In this document: in pieces, positions 8,294 to 17,575 of the stretch
How the letters are laid out: each line of letters begins with the position of its first letter
Numbering within the stretch: position 1 is the first letter of the stretch
NCBI GenBank assembly: GCA_958366945.1
Contig: CATXCY010000005.1
Coordinates: 1 to 64,000, forward strand
Direction of reading: 5' to 3'
DNA length: 64,000 bases
DNA from: Bruticola sp004554425
GTDB taxonomy: Bacteria > Vulcanimicrobiota > Xenobia > Xenobiales > Xenobiaceae
The notes under the pieces: generated by a model
The model's input: the letters and a program-made list of their open reading frames with translations, nothing else
What the model was told of the DNA's origin: nothing
Databases searched by the model: none
Made by a program: the position numbers and the translations under genes

Positions 8294-9886
8294 TTAATTC
8301 TCGCTCTCAACATCTTTTGCATAGTCAATTTTATCGTTATCGGAAGGAACATCTTCAGCAGCGAAATTTTCGTCTTGCTCAGCTTTTTCTTTAAGCTCTA
8401 TCTCTTCTTCGAGTAAGGTATTATCAAAATTGACAATGCGACTGCGCCGCTCATCTTGGTAACGAGCTTTAACGTCTAAAAGTTCATTGACGATAACTTG
8501 ACTCATCTTATCATGATCGCTTAAAAGGCCTTCTAAGAACTCAATAGTCTTGAGGAGCTGATTTTTTTCATCTTCAAGCTTATCATGCTCTAAATGAGTG
8601 AGTTTTTGCAAACGCATATCTAAAATAGCTTGAACTTGAATATCGCTGAAAGAATATCGATCTTTAAGTCCAGCCTTAGCTTCATCTACTGAAGCCGAAG
8701 CTTTTATAAGCACAATAATTTCATGAATATGAGCTAAAGCAATTAACAAGCCTTCCACTATATGGATTCTGGCTTTGGCTTTAGCTAAGTCATATTCGGT
8801 ACGTCTGGTAACTACACTGAAGCGGTGTTCAATGAAGCAATTGAGAGCTTCTTTCAAGCTGAGAATCTTAGGAGCATTATCTACTAAGGCTAATATAATA
8901 ATTCCGTAAGTTGTCTCTAAATTAGTATGAGTAAATAAATCACGTTCAGTCTGTTCAGGATCAGCCTTCTTTTTGAGTTCAAAAACAATGCGCAATCCTT
9001 TACGACTCGATTCGTCACGCAAATCGTAGACGCCGTTAATCTTCTTATCCTTGATGGCTTGAGCAGCCCTTTCGACTAAAGCGGCTTTATTGACCATATA
9101 AGGAATTTCATCAACAACTATAGCGGTACGTCCATCTATTTCTTCGCGATGGGTAACTGAGCGCAGCAAAACCTTGCCCCTACCCGAAGCATAGGCTTTC
9201 TTTATACCAGCATTGCCGACAATTAAAGCACCAGTAGGAAAATCAGGCCCTTTGATATACTCCATCAAAGCATCCGTACTTATATCCTTATCTTTAATAA
9301 GGGCAATGCAACCGTCGATAACTTCGCCTAAATTGTGCGGAGGAATACGACAAGACATACCTACGGCTATGCCTTCAGAGCCATTGATGAGCAAATTGGG
9401 AATAACCAAAGGCAAAACTTCTGGCTCTTGGGTAGAATTATCAAAATTGGGGCGCCAGTCTACTGTATCTTTACCTAAATCGCGTACAGTTTCCATGGCT
9501 ATGCGAGAAAGTTTGGCTTCTGTGTAGCGCATACTAGCTGCCGGGTCACCATCGACGGAGCCAAAGTTTCCCTGAGGCCATACTAAAGGATAGCGCATAT
9601 TAAAAGGCTGAGCCAAACGCACCATCGCATCATAAACTGCGGAGTCACCATGAGGATGGTAACGAGCAATTACGTTACCTACCGTAGCCGCAGACTTACG
9701 GAATTTGCGATCAGGGGTAATATGCTCCTCAAACATAGTGTAAAGAATACGTCTATGTACAGGCTTAAAACCATCGCGAGCGTCGGGAAGAGCCCTAGCT
9801 ACAATTACGCTCATAGCGTAATCGACATAAGCCTCTTTCATTTCATCTTCAATAGGGGCCGGAGTAACGGCAATTCTATTTTCCAT
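8294..9886 (-). CDS. GyrA/ParC-like subunit lacking the C-terminal pinwheel domain
   Basis: 530 aa, strongly similar to the N-terminal half of the adjacent gyrA. It keeps the helix-turn-helix region, HPHGDSAVYDAMVRLAQ, the catalytic RYTEAKL Tyr (121), the tower and the coiled coil (ARYQDERRSRI). It then stops in an acidic tail of about 48 residues instead of entering the beta-pinwheel. The reading frame is clean, with AAGGAG before the ATG and a proper TAA 13 bases before the gyrA ATG, so this is not a frameshifted gyrA. By analogy with the isolated 59-kDa GyrA domain of E. coli, which with GyrB relaxes and decatenates rather than supercoils, it could form a second topoisomerase with GyrB. 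A ParC role is plausible, but no parE is visible in the window. Confidence 0.88.
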   Translation of the reverse strand: MENRIAVTPAPIEDEMKEAYVDYAMSVIVARALPDARDGFKPVHRRILYTMFEEHITPDRKFRKSAATVGNVIARYHPHGDSAVYDAMVRLAQPFNMRYPLVWPQGNFGSVDGDPAASMRYTEAKLSRIAMETVRDLGKDTVDWRPNFDNSTQEPEVLPLVIPNLLINGSEGIAVGMSCRIPPHNLGEVIDGCIALIKDKDISTDALMEYIKGPDFPTGALIVGNAGIKKAYASGRGKVLLRSVTHREEIDGRTAIVVDEIPYMVNKAALVERAAQAIKDKKINGVYDLRDESSRKGLRIVFELKKKADPEQTERDLFTHTNLETTYGIIILALVDNAPKILSLKEALNCFIEHRFSVVTRRTEYDLAKAKARIHIVEGLLIALAHIHEIIVLIKASASVDEAKAGLKDRYSFSDIQVQAILDMRLQKLTHLEHDKLEDEKNQLLKTIEFLEGLLSDHDKMSQVIVNELLDVKARYQDERRSRIVNFDNTLLEEEIELKEKAEQDENFAAEDVPSDNDKIDYAKDVESEN

Positions 9887-9917
9887 GAGTTCTCCTTAGA
9901 ATTTCGAGGCTTATAAC

Positions 9918-11936
9918 TTAAATATCTAAGTTTTTGACTTCGCGAGCATACTTAATAATAAACTCACGGCGAGGTTTTACCTCATCGCCCATTAACACGG
10001 AAAATATTCTGTCAGCCTCAACAGCGTCTTCCAATTTTACTTGCTTCATAACTCTGTGTTCTGGATCCATAGTTGTATCCCAAAGTTGCTCAGCATTCAT
10101 TTCTCCCAGACCTTTATAGCGCTGAATTTCTACTTTGTCGCCCATTTCAGCGGTCATAGCTTCACATTCTTGATCTGAGTAAACATACTCACGACGTTTG
10201 CCTTTAGTAAGCAAATACAAAGGAGGTTGGGCTACATAAATATGGCCTCCCTCAATAAGTTCGCGCATCTGACGATAGAAAAAGGTCAGCAACAAAGTGC
10301 GAATATGAGCCCCATCAACATCTGCATCGGTCATAATAACCAATTTGTGGTAACGCAACTTTTCGATAGCGAAATCTTCACCTATGCCTGTGCCTAAAGC
10401 AGCAATCATTGATTTAATAACGTCGTTATCGAGCATCTTATTCAGACGGGCTTTCTCAACATTGAGAATCTTGCCTCGCAAAGGCAAAATAGCTTGGAAA
10501 CGTCGCTCGCGTCCTTCTTTAGCTGATCCACCAGCCGAGTCTCCCTCTACAATAAACAACTCACATTCAGAAGGATCTTTACTGGAGCAATCGGCTAATT
10601 TTCCAGGCAAAGAGCAAGTTTCCAATACGCTCTTGCGACGCACATTTTCGCGAGCTCGTCTAGCAGCATCACGAGCATTTTTGGCCGATTGGCATTTTTC
10701 AAAGATGGTTCTGGCCACATCGGGATTTTCTTCCAGATAAGCGGTATAGAACTCATCCATAATATTATCGACAGCCTGACGAACTTCAGGATTGAGTAAA
10801 GAAATCTTAGTCTGACTTTCAAATTGAGGATTGGGCAATTTTACAGACAGAATAGCGCACAAACCTTCGCGTACATCTTCGCCACTGAAATTTTCGTCTT
10901 TGTCTTTCAGCCAACCGCGCTTACGCACAACACTATTAGTAATACGCGTCAAAGCATTGCGGAAACCAGTAACGTGGCTGCCACCTTCATAAGTATTGAT
11001 ATTATTGGCAAAGGAATAAAAATCTTCTTTATAAGATTTGTTATATTGAAGAACCAATTCAACATCGACTGGGCCAATTTCATTATCAGCAAATTTGACG
11101 CTTCTATCAATATAGAACGGAGTATGTAAAGGCTCCTTGCCTTCGCTAAGATAATTTACATATTGACGAATACCGTCAGGATAATGGAAATGATGAGCTT
11201 TACCTGTAGCTTCTTCGCTTATATCGATAGTTAAACCACGATTAAGGAATGAAAGTTCTCGTAATCTCTCGCTAAGCTTTTCAAAGGAAAAACTTGTAGT
11301 CTCGGTAAAAATCTCGGGATCGGGAAGTAAAGTGACTTTAGTACCTGTGCGCCCTTCTTCACCTTCGTAGACGCGCATATCCCCTACAATTTCGCCACGG
11401 GAAAAATCTTGTACAAAACGCTTACCTTCGCGATAGACTTCTACTTCCAAATGCAACGAAAGAGCATTAGTAACAGATACGCCCACTCCATGCAAACCGC
11501 CAGAAACTTTATAGCCCTTACCATTAAACTTTCCGCCGGCATGAAGTTGAGTCATAACCAATTGCAAAGTAGGAATGCCTGCTTGAGGGTGAATGCCTGT
11601 AGGGATACCTCTACCGTTGTCGGCTACACTGACCGAACCATCACGTTTAAGAATGACTTCTATGTGGTCGCAAGCTCCAGCTAAAGTTTCATCTATAGCA
11701 TTATCTACTACTTCAAAGACAATGTGATGTAAACCGCGGACGCCCGTGTCTCCGATATACATACCGGGACGCAAGCGCACACCTTCCAACCCCTTCAAGA
11801 CTTGAATTTCGTTCTCGTCATACTCTTCGGTAACAACTTCAGCTTCGGGTGCGCTGGTCTCCACAGATTCGACCTTATATTCCTCGTCGCTGCCGAGAGT
11901 AGTTGCCTCAAAGGCCGCATGTTCAGTGGAATCCAT
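9918..11936 (-). CDS. gyrB: DNA gyrase subunit B
   Basis: 672 aa. An acidic leader of about 44 residues precedes the GHKL ATPase domain (VLKGLEGVRLRPGMYIG, EVVDNAIDE, DNGRGIP, GGLHGVG). The TOPRIM domain carries EGDSAGGS and DADVDGAHIRTLLL, the metal-binding acidic residues. The C-terminal QRYKGLGEMN motif is present. GGAGG lies about ten bases before the ATG. It is first in a gyrB-gyrA2-gyrA operon with gaps of 31 and 13 bases. It would pair with either A subunit; no separate parE gene is seen here. Confidence 0.96.
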   Translation of the reverse strand: MDSTEHAAFEATTLGSDEEYKVESVETSAPEAEVVTEEYDENEIQVLKGLEGVRLRPGMYIGDTGVRGLHHIVFEVVDNAIDETLAGACDHIEVILKRDGSVSVADNGRGIPTGIHPQAGIPTLQLVMTQLHAGGKFNGKGYKVSGGLHGVGVSVTNALSLHLEVEVYREGKRFVQDFSRGEIVGDMRVYEGEEGRTGTKVTLLPDPEIFTETTSFSFEKLSERLRELSFLNRGLTIDISEEATGKAHHFHYPDGIRQYVNYLSEGKEPLHTPFYIDRSVKFADNEIGPVDVELVLQYNKSYKEDFYSFANNINTYEGGSHVTGFRNALTRITNSVVRKRGWLKDKDENFSGEDVREGLCAILSVKLPNPQFESQTKISLLNPEVRQAVDNIMDEFYTAYLEENPDVARTIFEKCQSAKNARDAARRARENVRRKSVLETCSLPGKLADCSSKDPSECELFIVEGDSAGGSAKEGRERRFQAILPLRGKILNVEKARLNKMLDNDVIKSMIAALGTGIGEDFAIEKLRYHKLVIMTDADVDGAHIRTLLLTFFYRQMRELIEGGHIYVAQPPLYLLTKGKRREYVYSDQECEAMTAEMGDKVEIQRYKGLGEMNAEQLWDTTMDPEHRVMKQVKLEDAVEADRIFSVLMGDEVKPRREFIIKYAREVKNLDI

Positions 11937-12072
11937 CTAAAAAAACCTCCAAAAATACTAAAGAAAAAATGCTCATTTCTAAAAGCAAGACTAAAAGCAA
12001 GAGCCCAAAATCTTCTCTTATCAACTAAATTTCAATGTTTGTGATCTTAGCAAAAAATAAGCTAATATCTTT

Positions 12073-12336
12073 CTAAAATTCTTCCTGCTCTTCAGCGCGA
12101 CTTTTAAGGTAGTCTATAGTAAAAGCTATAACGAAGCCCAATACGCCGCCAACACAAAAACCGATAAGTACAGCTAAAAAACCGATACTTCCGGCAGCTC
12201 CTTCCAAATACTCCGACTCGCTGCTGGGAACCATGAGCCACCATCCTAAAGCGGCAAAGATAACTCCCCCTACCACCGTAGGCAAGACACAGCCCAATAA
12301 CCCTGCCCGCTCTAAAAATGTTTCTTTTAATGCCAC
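12073..12336 (-). CDS. Small two-TM membrane protein, unknown
   Basis: 87 aa beginning at a GTG with GGAG nine bases upstream. Two hydrophobic segments (roughly residues 12-35 and 47-72, both Gly/Val-rich) are followed by a charged tail, KSRAEEQEEF. I do not recognise a family. The second segment has glycine spacing (GFCVGGVLGFVIAF) like helix-packing motifs. It lies upstream of gyrB on the same strand with a gap of about 135 bases and may have its own transcript. Confidence 0.5.
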   Translation of the reverse strand: MALKETFLERAGLLGCVLPTVVGGVIFAALGWWLMVPSSESEYLEGAAGSIGFLAVLIGFCVGGVLGFVIAFTIDYLKSRAEEQEEF

Positions 12337-12501
12337 TTTGCTCTACTCCAATTCTGACAGACAATTTAAGTCGCAGTTTTTGCCAGTTTAGCTCAATTTG
12401 CAAACCTTTTGAAAATGCCTAAAATTCGCAGAAATAATCAACTTTAAGGGATTCTTTTTTGGTCATTTTTATCCTGCCGTTTTCCTTTTTTTCACCTTAA
12501 T

Positions 12502-13752
12502 TTAAGCCTTATTCTCTGTAGAAAAACGACTTTTTTCTGAGAGTGATAAAGAGTCGTATATATTCTGATATTTAGCCAAAACTGTCTTCTCAGAAAAATT
12601 ATCCTCTACAAATTTGGAGGCTACTACGCCCATTTCTTGAGCCTTTTTTCTATCTTTCCAAAGTTTGTACATATGTTGAGCGAATTGATCTATCTTACCG
12701 CTATCAACACTCAAATTTTCTTCTTGAGGCAAAGCTTCATCTACTCCACTAGCTTTTACGGCTATGACCGGTAAGCCAGCCGCTTCAGCTTCAGCTACTA
12801 CCAATCCCTGAGTTTCAGTTTCGGAAGCAAATACAAAAGCCAAAGAAGAAGCGTAATAATCTTTAAGTTCTTCCCTCTTCCTCCAGCCTAAAAAGTGGAC
12901 TAATAGCGATAGGTCTTTACTATCAACTAACTTTTCCAAGTCTGCTCTAGCAGGCCCATCTCCTATTATAACTAAATGCGGCAAAGCTTCAGCGCCTTTT
13001 TCTGTTAACTTGTCTTCGTTTTTAAGCTTGGCATTAAGCACGGAAAACGCCTCAATAATAAAATTTATAGACTTTTCATAAGCTACTCTGCCTACGTACA
13101 GAAAAGGTTTGTCAGATAACTTTAACTCTTTTTGGAGTTTGTCACGCTGTCCATTTCTAAAAGAGTCCAAATGTAAACCACTGGGAATAACTTTAAATGG
13201 AGCTTTGCAACCTTGTTCTAAAAGACGTTGACTTACTTTGCGACTAGGAGCCACTACTAAGAAGCTGTTATTCCAAAAAAGTCTCATCCAAGCCAGAATA
13301 AGTTTTTTACTTAAAGAACTCGGAAAAGGAAAATAAGTTAAATACTCTTCAAAAAGCGTATGATGGGTAAACATATAAGGAACTTTAAATAATTTGGCAT
13401 AAATAAGTCCCATTAAGCCTACAGTTCCTGGAGTATGAATGTGTATAAGATCAGGAGAAAATTTTTTAATTTCAGACCAAATCTTCCAAGGCCAAGGAAA
13501 ACCTATACGATTATCCTTAAGTTGAAGCATCACCATAGAAGAAAGGTAAAGGAATTTTATATTTTCTTGGCTTGAATTTTCCTTATTTAAATGGTTATCT
13601 GCGGGATAATTACTTAATTTAGTTGGAACTAAAGGAGCGATCACCAATAGTTTATGATCCATTTTAGTCAAACCTGAGACTAAACTTTTAATAGAAGAAC
13701 AAACTCCATTAATTGTAGGAAAATAACAATCGGTAAATTGAACAATTTTCAT
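12502..13752 (-). CDS. Glycosyltransferase family 4 (GT-B fold)
   Basis: 416 aa. The N-terminal FTDCYFPTINGVCSSIKSL and HIHTPGTVGLMGL motifs match the GT4 subfamily that includes diacylglycerol glucosyl- and mannosyltransferases. The C-terminal donor-binding half has FLYVGRVAYEKSI, VIIGDGPA and the E-x7-E element around SETETQGLVVAEAEAAGLPVI. It probably transfers a sugar from a nucleotide donor to a lipid or glycan at the cytosolic membrane face; the acceptor is unknown. It starts about ten bases after the recF stop, so it is probably co-transcribed with recF. Confidence 0.82.
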   Translation of the reverse strand: MKIVQFTDCYFPTINGVCSSIKSLVSGLTKMDHKLLVIAPLVPTKLSNYPADNHLNKENSSQENIKFLYLSSMVMLQLKDNRIGFPWPWKIWSEIKKFSPDLIHIHTPGTVGLMGLIYAKLFKVPYMFTHHTLFEEYLTYFPFPSSLSKKLILAWMRLFWNNSFLVVAPSRKVSQRLLEQGCKAPFKVIPSGLHLDSFRNGQRDKLQKELKLSDKPFLYVGRVAYEKSINFIIEAFSVLNAKLKNEDKLTEKGAEALPHLVIIGDGPARADLEKLVDSKDLSLLVHFLGWRKREELKDYYASSLAFVFASETETQGLVVAEAEAAGLPVIAVKASGVDEALPQEENLSVDSGKIDQFAQHMYKLWKDRKKAQEMGVVASKFVEDNFSEKTVLAKYQNIYDSLSLSEKSRFSTENKA

Positions 13753-13763
13753 AAGTATATCCC

Positions 13764-15032
13764 TTAAACGATAGGCTTTATTGTGCCTGACTCTACATTA
13801 AAATAATTAACTTCCCTAATATTTTGAAAAGCTGCAGAAAAATCAGCTGATACTGCAGCAGTTAAAAATATTTGTCCCAAATTTCCCAAATAATTAATTA
13901 AAATTTCCTGTCTATTCTTATCTAATTCAGAGAAACAATCATCTAAAAGAATTATCGATTCTTCATGTCTAGCCAAACTCATAATTTTGGCTTCGGCCAA
14001 ACGTAAAGCCAAAGCTACACTGCGATGCTGTCCTTGAGAACCGAACATTTTTAAACTATGTCCCAGAACTTCAATGCTGAAATCATCGCGATGGGGGCCA
14101 ACCTGCGTAGAGCGAAAAGACAATTCACTTCGATTGTTTCTCTGTAAAGATGCAGAAAACAATTTTTCGAGTTTGTGTAAAAGTTGAAGATCAAGTTTAA
14201 GATTTAAATCTATTTCCTGAATATTTGCCAAATCGTTATTTTCTAAAATAGCCGCTTCTTTAGCTAAAATCTGACTAATTTCAGCTAAATTGTTTTTGCC
14301 TAAGCGACTTTGATAAGTCAAACTTAATTTACAGCTATTATCAGCAGATAAAAGAGAGTAAATTTTTCTAACTACTACTTGTAAATAAGCTAAAATTAAT
14401 AAACGATAATAGGTAATTTCAGCTCCCAACTTCTTTAATTGTTCATCCCAAACTTGCAAATAAGTGCGATCAGCTTCAGTTAAATAAGCTTCAGAGCCAT
14501 TGCCTTTAACGCGAACATGTAAAAATTTATTACGCTGACGCAATACATGACGATAATTTATCAAATTAGTACAATAAAGATCAGATACTTTGCATAACAA
14601 GACATCCATTAAGCGACGACGCAAAATAGGCCCGCCTTGAATTAAAGCTAAATCGCTAGGAATAAATAAAGTTAGAGGAACTTCGCCTAAAAAATCACTT
14701 AAACGCTTAACAACATTATCATCAATAAGTATACGCCGCTCCAAAACTTTAGAAAGAGGGTTATAGGCCCAGCGCACGGTCAAACGTCTTTTTTTGCCTT
14801 CACTAGTAAAAAAGTCGGCATCAATTTCAGCATGATCGGTTTGCCACTTTATTAGTTCAGCTTCACTGCGTACCCTGAAACTTTTTGCAGAAGCTAAAAT
14901 GTTGAGCGCTTCCAAAAAATTGGTCTTTCCCTGGGCATTTTTGCCAATAAGCATATTTAGCCCCAAACCAGGCTTAAATTCCAAGATATCATAATTGCGA
15001 AAATTCTTTAGTTTTATCCGATCTACATACAT
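13764..15032 (-). CDS. recF: DNA replication/repair protein RecF
   Basis: 422 aa, longer than the usual 360-370. Walker A GKNAQGKT is at residues 30-37, after the diagnostic LKNFRNYD. The ABC signature region GSQGQHRSVALALRLAEAK and Walker B IILLDDCFSELD are near the C-terminus. RecF loads RecA at gaps together with RecO and RecR. The extra length is in the middle coiled region. It is part of the origin-proximal dnaA-dnaN-recF-gyrB set but separated from dnaN by about 5 kb of other genes. Confidence 0.94.
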   Translation of the reverse strand: MYVDRIKLKNFRNYDILEFKPGLGLNMLIGKNAQGKTNFLEALNILASAKSFRVRSEAELIKWQTDHAEIDADFFTSEGKKRRLTVRWAYNPLSKVLERRILIDDNVVKRLSDFLGEVPLTLFIPSDLALIQGGPILRRRLMDVLLCKVSDLYCTNLINYRHVLRQRNKFLHVRVKGNGSEAYLTEADRTYLQVWDEQLKKLGAEITYYRLLILAYLQVVVRKIYSLLSADNSCKLSLTYQSRLGKNNLAEISQILAKEAAILENNDLANIQEIDLNLKLDLQLLHKLEKLFSASLQRNNRSELSFRSTQVGPHRDDFSIEVLGHSLKMFGSQGQHRSVALALRLAEAKIMSLARHEESIILLDDCFSELDKNRQEILINYLGNLGQIFLTAAVSADFSAAFQNIREVNYFNVESGTIKPIV

Positions 15033-15259
15033 AATCTTTCGCTTTCGATTTTTAAAGACGATCCCTTGTGTTCATATAATTTACTAGCAGCTTTTGTTAA
15101 TTTTTTTGTTACCTAAAATAAAATAAAAATGCGTAAACTAAAAAAAATTCAAGATCTAAAAGAATTAAACTGCTTGCAAGTTTGCTCAAAGACTTATTCT
15201 ATGTAAAGGTACAAAGCAATTTGCATAAAAAATTGACGAACTTTTGTAACAGGAGAGTT

Positions 15260-16213
15260 ATGATGCAGCAAATCAGCGATAAAGAATTTTTTAAGTGGTT
15301 AGCTGTTAATAATGGACAAAAAGATAAAATAGCCTTGCTTAGTCTGAGAATAGATTGGGCTCGTGCTGTAGGCAAAACTATAGCCATGAACTCTTCGCCT
15401 TGCTGTATAAAAAATGAAAACGGCCCTCAAAGAGAGGCTTATCTTTTAGTAGTATGCGCCAACAGCAGCTGGGCCCAAGAACTTCAACTGCAACAAGTTT
15501 ATATTGTCAACAAACTTGGCCATAAATATGGTTTTAAAAAGATACGTACGTACGTTGGCAAAGTAAACTCGATTTACAAAAAGAAAAAGAAATCTGTATT
15601 AAATTATGCTCAAAAAGATTTGGTTGTTGATACTGAGGAAGAAAAACAAGTTGACGAAGCTTCAGAGCATATTAAAAACGAAGAATTAAAGAAATCTTTT
15701 CAAACATTCTTAAAGACTGTCATTTTATCAAGAAGAGCAGCGCTTAAAAATGGAGCCAAACTTTGCCCTAAATGCCATATGCCAACATATTCGACAGAAT
15801 CTTTGTGCTTCAATTGTCAAAATGAAGAAAACACTTCGACGAGATCTATAACGGTCAGCAATTTAAATAGAGATAGTGCAGTTTCCAAAGAAAGCATAAA
15901 CTCAGAACTAGAAAAAGCTAAACTTCAACCTTTAATGGACTACCAATATATAGATATAAAAAAAAGCTTCAACTCTCAAAAACGTGCTGAGATTTGGAAA
16001 GAGATAAATAGACTTGGCGAAGGTTCTACCCTACCCGATGATTTAAAAGGTGCCATAATAGAATTGGCCAGCTCCGTTAGCGGTAGACCAGTTTATAAAT
16101 TAACTGACGAAGATGTAAAGAAAGCCTTACATCCTCGTTTAGCTAAGATATATTTTGACGATCGTATAATCCATTTTGCTCCTGACAGTAGCGAAAAAAA
16201 GAGTGAAAATTAA
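15260..16213 (+). CDS. DciA-like (DUF721) protein with zinc ribbon
   Basis: 317 aa from the ATG at 15260, which has AGGAG just upstream (a second ATG follows directly); the upstream TTG at 15182 has no such signal. The N-terminal block (W-ARAVGKTIAMNSSP, then LLVVCANSSWAQELQLQQ) matches the DUF721/DciA fold, a loader or partner of the replicative helicase that often lies between recF and gyrB. A CPKC-x10-CFNC zinc ribbon follows near residues 169-186, and a C-terminal helical region ends the protein. It is divergent from recF and convergent with the next gene, with stop codons three bases apart. Confidence 0.7.
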   Translation: MMQQISDKEFFKWLAVNNGQKDKIALLSLRIDWARAVGKTIAMNSSPCCIKNENGPQREAYLLVVCANSSWAQELQLQQVYIVNKLGHKYGFKKIRTYVGKVNSIYKKKKKSVLNYAQKDLVVDTEEEKQVDEASEHIKNEELKKSFQTFLKTVILSRRAALKNGAKLCPKCHMPTYSTESLCFNCQNEENTSTRSITVSNLNRDSAVSKESINSELEKAKLQPLMDYQYIDIKKSFNSQKRAEIWKEINRLGEGSTLPDDLKGAIIELASSVSGRPVYKLTDEDVKKALHPRLAKIYFDDRIIHFAPDSSEKKSEN

Positions 16214-16216
16214 ATT

Positions 16217-17419
16217 TTACTGTCCGCTGTCTAATTCATTCCATTGGAAAGTACGCCTAGATTGCCTTACGGCAGGCCTACTGATAATACCAGGAGTAAA
16301 ATCAGGCTCACCTGAAGGTGGTTGCTGAGAAACAGGAGCCCTTTCGGCTTGGGATCTAGTAGGCAAACCGGGGGTAAAACTATCACGCTGACCGGTAGCA
16401 GGACGAGAGCCTGGCGGATACGGCCTTTCAGAAGCATAGCTCTGACTTCTGTTAGGTTGAGGCTGTCGATAAGGCATTTCGGCACTTGTAGATGTAGGGG
16501 TAGAAAAATCGCTATTAAAACGCACACTGGTACTATTCTGTGGCTGAGGTGTGCTTTCACGCATAATAGTAGTAGCTAACGGTTTAAATTCGTTCTGCTC
16601 GGAAGGAGCTGTCGGAGGCACAATTGGTCTGGGCGACGGAGGTGTATTTTGAACAAGTGGACGCCGTCCAGATTGAGGAGTTAAAGGTCTAAACCCTCCT
16701 CGAGCGGGAGCTGATGTGGCAGGTTGTTGCGTACGCGAAGGGGCCTTATTTACATCAACTACACGACCGGCAGAAGCTTCAGGTTGTAAATATTCAGAAA
16801 TATCACCCGAACCACGGCGCGAATATTCAATACTTTCTGGATCTCCAACTACTTCCGACTCTGTATATTCTGGACCGTTAGCAGCTTCAAGTTCAGATTT
16901 TGCATAATCGTCACCAGCTCGGGCAGCATTTTCCAAAGCAGCTTCATAATCGAAAGGATCGATCTTTACTTCACGCTTTTCGCCTATCATGGTAGTAGCG
17001 TAATCAGCTTCAGTTATCCCCAAGTTTGTTTGCATTTTCTCTTCGGCCCACTGACCTAAAAAAGGCAAACGTAAAAAATTACCAGAGCTAGCTTGCCAAG
17101 CTATATAAATAATAACTGAAAACCAAAACAGAAAAGCAAAAGTGAGCACCAAGAAAACGGTTAAGCCCACAAAACCCGAAAAGGTTACAAACGAAGATGG
17201 CAAAAGCCAAAGAAGCAAAAAAGTAACTATAGAGACGACTATCGCAGCCGCCAAAGAAAGAACTCCTAAGGCCAGAGCTTGAATGGCATGAAAATGAACA
17301 AAAGGTTCATGTTTTTTTTCTCCCATTAAAATAATGGGACATATAAAAGGCCAAAGCGGATAAGCTAAGCCCGAAAGCATACGATCGTCTTCTTGGTAAG
17401 GGGGAAGAATTACAGCCAC
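16217..17419 (-). CDS. Tic20/DUF4870-like membrane protein with Pro/Ser-rich tail
   Basis: 400 aa. The first 130 residues hold about three hydrophobic segments in a DUF4870/Tic20-like pattern (MLSGLAYPLWPF, HFHAIQALALG, then two long helices and a YIAWQA segment). The remaining 270 residues are low-complexity, rich in Pro, Ser, Thr, Arg and Gln, with a short acidic stretch at about 160-200. No enzymatic motif is seen. The listed start is a GTG with a weak Shine-Dalgarno; an internal ATG just before LSGLAYP (17380) is a plausible alternative. The disordered tail probably faces the cytoplasm, but orientation is not determined. Confidence 0.6.
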   Translation of the reverse strand: MAVILPPYQEDDRMLSGLAYPLWPFICPIILMGEKKHEPFVHFHAIQALALGVLSLAAAIVVSIVTFLLLWLLPSSFVTFSGFVGLTVFLVLTFAFLFWFSVIIYIAWQASSGNFLRLPFLGQWAEEKMQTNLGITEADYATTMIGEKREVKIDPFDYEAALENAARAGDDYAKSELEAANGPEYTESEVVGDPESIEYSRRGSGDISEYLQPEASAGRVVDVNKAPSRTQQPATSAPARGGFRPLTPQSGRRPLVQNTPPSPRPIVPPTAPSEQNEFKPLATTIMRESTPQPQNSTSVRFNSDFSTPTSTSAEMPYRQPQPNRSQSYASERPYPPGSRPATGQRDSFTPGLPTRSQAERAPVSQQPPSGEPDFTPGIISRPAVRQSRRTFQWNELDSGQ

Positions 17420-17516
17420 TTTTCGCTATCTCACAAACTACTTTGCACATGCTATTCAAGGATTTTTTCTTGTTTACCTCTTACTTTTCTCTTCTGACAT
17501 ATGTCAGACAAATACA

Positions 17517-17553
17517 AAAGCTGATGTCAGTAATTATAACTGACATCAGCTTT
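17517..17553 (-). terminator. Terminator hairpin built from inverted TGTCAGT motifs
   Basis: The 15-bp arms AAAGCTGATGTCAGT and ACTGACATCAGCTTT flank a seven-base loop about 25 bases after the M23 peptidase stop. On the minus strand the stem ends in TTTTG, a short T tract. The arms contain the TGTCAG core that is overrepresented nearby, as DNA uptake sequences do in Neisseria terminators. Confidence 0.65.
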
Positions 17554-17575
17554 CCAACATGCTTATAATAAGTGC

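Noticed and set aside
7819..8394. A 191-aa ORF antisense to gyrA
   Set aside because: Shadow of the conserved gyrase core; a similar shadow occurs opposite the second gyrA.
8280..9886. The short gyrA copy as a frameshifted pseudogene
   Set aside because: It has an intact frame, its own Shine-Dalgarno and stop, a conserved active site and a distinct acidic tail.
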